Source: Alphaproteobacteria bacterium (GTDB lineage: Bacteria > Pseudomonadota > Alphaproteobacteria > Caulobacterales > Aquidulcibacteraceae). From it: a stretch of 64,000 nt of DNA. The notes under the pieces are model-generated. The model did no database searches and had not been told where the DNA came from. It saw only the letters and a list, made by a program, of their open reading frames with translations. The DNA is taken from positions 1 through 64,000 of the forward strand of contig JAGWZH010000003.1 of NCBI GenBank assembly GCA_018971945.1, written 5' to 3'. Below, in pieces: positions 63,660-64,000 of the stretch (positions within the stretch are counted from its first letter, which is position 1; every line of letters begins with the position of its first letter). Made by a program: the position numbers and the translations under genes.

Positions 63660-63893
63660 ATGAAACGCACTTTCAACCGAACAATCCACCAAAACCAACG
63701 ACCTGTAACCGAAGCGTTCGGACAGCGCTCGTCGCACGCCTATGAGCGCTGGGGCAAAGGCGTCCACCTTGCAGATCTCAATGTCTGCGAGCGCTCTGCC
63801 TATGCCTCGGTTGAAGAATGCGCTCTTGCCTTGCTCTTTATCGGCGAGGATTTTTCGCGGACGAGCATGGTCGAGGCTCTCTCGCGCCCTTGA
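63660..63893 (+). pseudogene. VapC (PIN-domain toxin)-like C-terminal remnant
   Basis: The frame encodes RPVTEAFGQRSSHAYERWGK followed by GVHLADLN, then AYASVEECALALLFIGEDFS and RTS. The order matches the VapC end (aY-RfGKG-HPA-LN-GDc-aYAlA ... LLF-GeDF--TD). The catalytic GD is replaced by CE (NVCERSAYAS) and TD by TS, and the N-terminal half with the first Asp is absent. No VapB-like gene is beside it. Assignment is tentative. Confidence 0.4.
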
Positions 63894-64000
63894 CAACGAT
63901 CCCCGCGGCGGGCGGGTCCGCCTGACGACGCATCGCAAAGCCGCTGAGGAAGAATGGCAAGCAGAGGCTCGGGCCAAGGCCGGAGCGCGCCCGACATGGC
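63894..64000. other. Window end, nothing recognised
   Basis: The last 107 bases contain no supported gene or motif. Confidence 0.5.

Overview
The window is GC-rich, densely packed chromosomal DNA from an alphaproteobacterium. Caulobacterales/Hyphomonadaceae- or Parvularculaceae-like is my best guess. The evidence is a Caulobacter-type Flp/Tad (Cpa) pilus locus plus several gene orders that I recognise as alphaproteobacterial: zinc-ribbon protein–ftsE–ftsX–YdcF–plsC–DUF2125–prephenate dehydrogenase; twin-helix membrane protein–cobalamin adenosyltransferase–etfB–etfA–3-hydroxybutyryl-CoA dehydrogenase; and argH–LptM-like lipoprotein–lysA–TIGR02302. No rRNA, tRNA or CRISPR array was recognised.

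Layout. 1-4.2 kb: the membrane half of a fused MFS/spermidine-synthase protein (cut by the window edge), an acyltransferase-3 protein and AMP nucleosidase. 4.3-17 kb: the tight-adherence pilus locus. It has two TadE-like proteins and a lone secretin-N-domain protein on the minus strand, two small Flp pilin genes (one lacking the conserved Glu5/Tyr6 of the mature pilin), then cpaA-B-C-D-E-F-tadB-tadC on the plus strand and tadD facing them. 17-26.5 kb: housekeeping genes (M17 aminopeptidase, MarR regulator, membrane cytochrome c, prephenate dehydratase, GST, NudC, RmuC, cobalamin adenosyltransferase, serine hydrolase). 26.7-29.6 kb: electron-transfer flavoprotein and 3-hydroxybutyryl-CoA dehydrogenase. 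29.6-32.8 kb: a pair of look-alike membrane proteins, the iron-linked oxygenase PiuC sharing a perfect Fur-type dyad with a divergent unknown lipoprotein, and a TlpA-like thioredoxin. 32.8-44.3 kb: arginine/lysine synthesis and envelope/cell-division genes, including an FtsE with unusually degraded ABC motifs. 44.3-45.8 kb: an IS110-family element whose 5' noncoding part could encode a bridge RNA. 45.8-47.3 kb: a DUF4267-like membrane protein facing away from a LysR regulator.

47.4-54.6 kb is a complete copper-handling block. A P-type ATPase is divergent from csoR, with two 17-bp CsoR-type operators between them. Downstream of csoR lie a lipoprotein outer-membrane factor, a multicopper oxidase, two CopC-like periplasmic proteins and CopD, mostly with overlapping ends. 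54.8-56.1 kb holds decayed genes: a Fic-protein C-terminus, a frameshifted IS256-type transposase tail and a broken DJ-1/PfpI gene.

56.5-63.1 kb is the most interesting unit: a TonB-dependent receptor, a perfect 13-bp hairpin, a YfcC-family inner-membrane transporter, a secreted cyanophycinase and a Thr-nucleophile isoaspartyl peptidase/asparaginase, the last two overlapping by 4 bp. Together these can be read as a locus for scavenging cyanophycin (multi-arginyl-polyaspartate) or beta-aspartyl-arginine. The window ends in noncoding sequence with a VapC-toxin-like remnant. A recurring feature is convergent gene pairs whose stop codons interlock in the same four bases; four such pairs are present.
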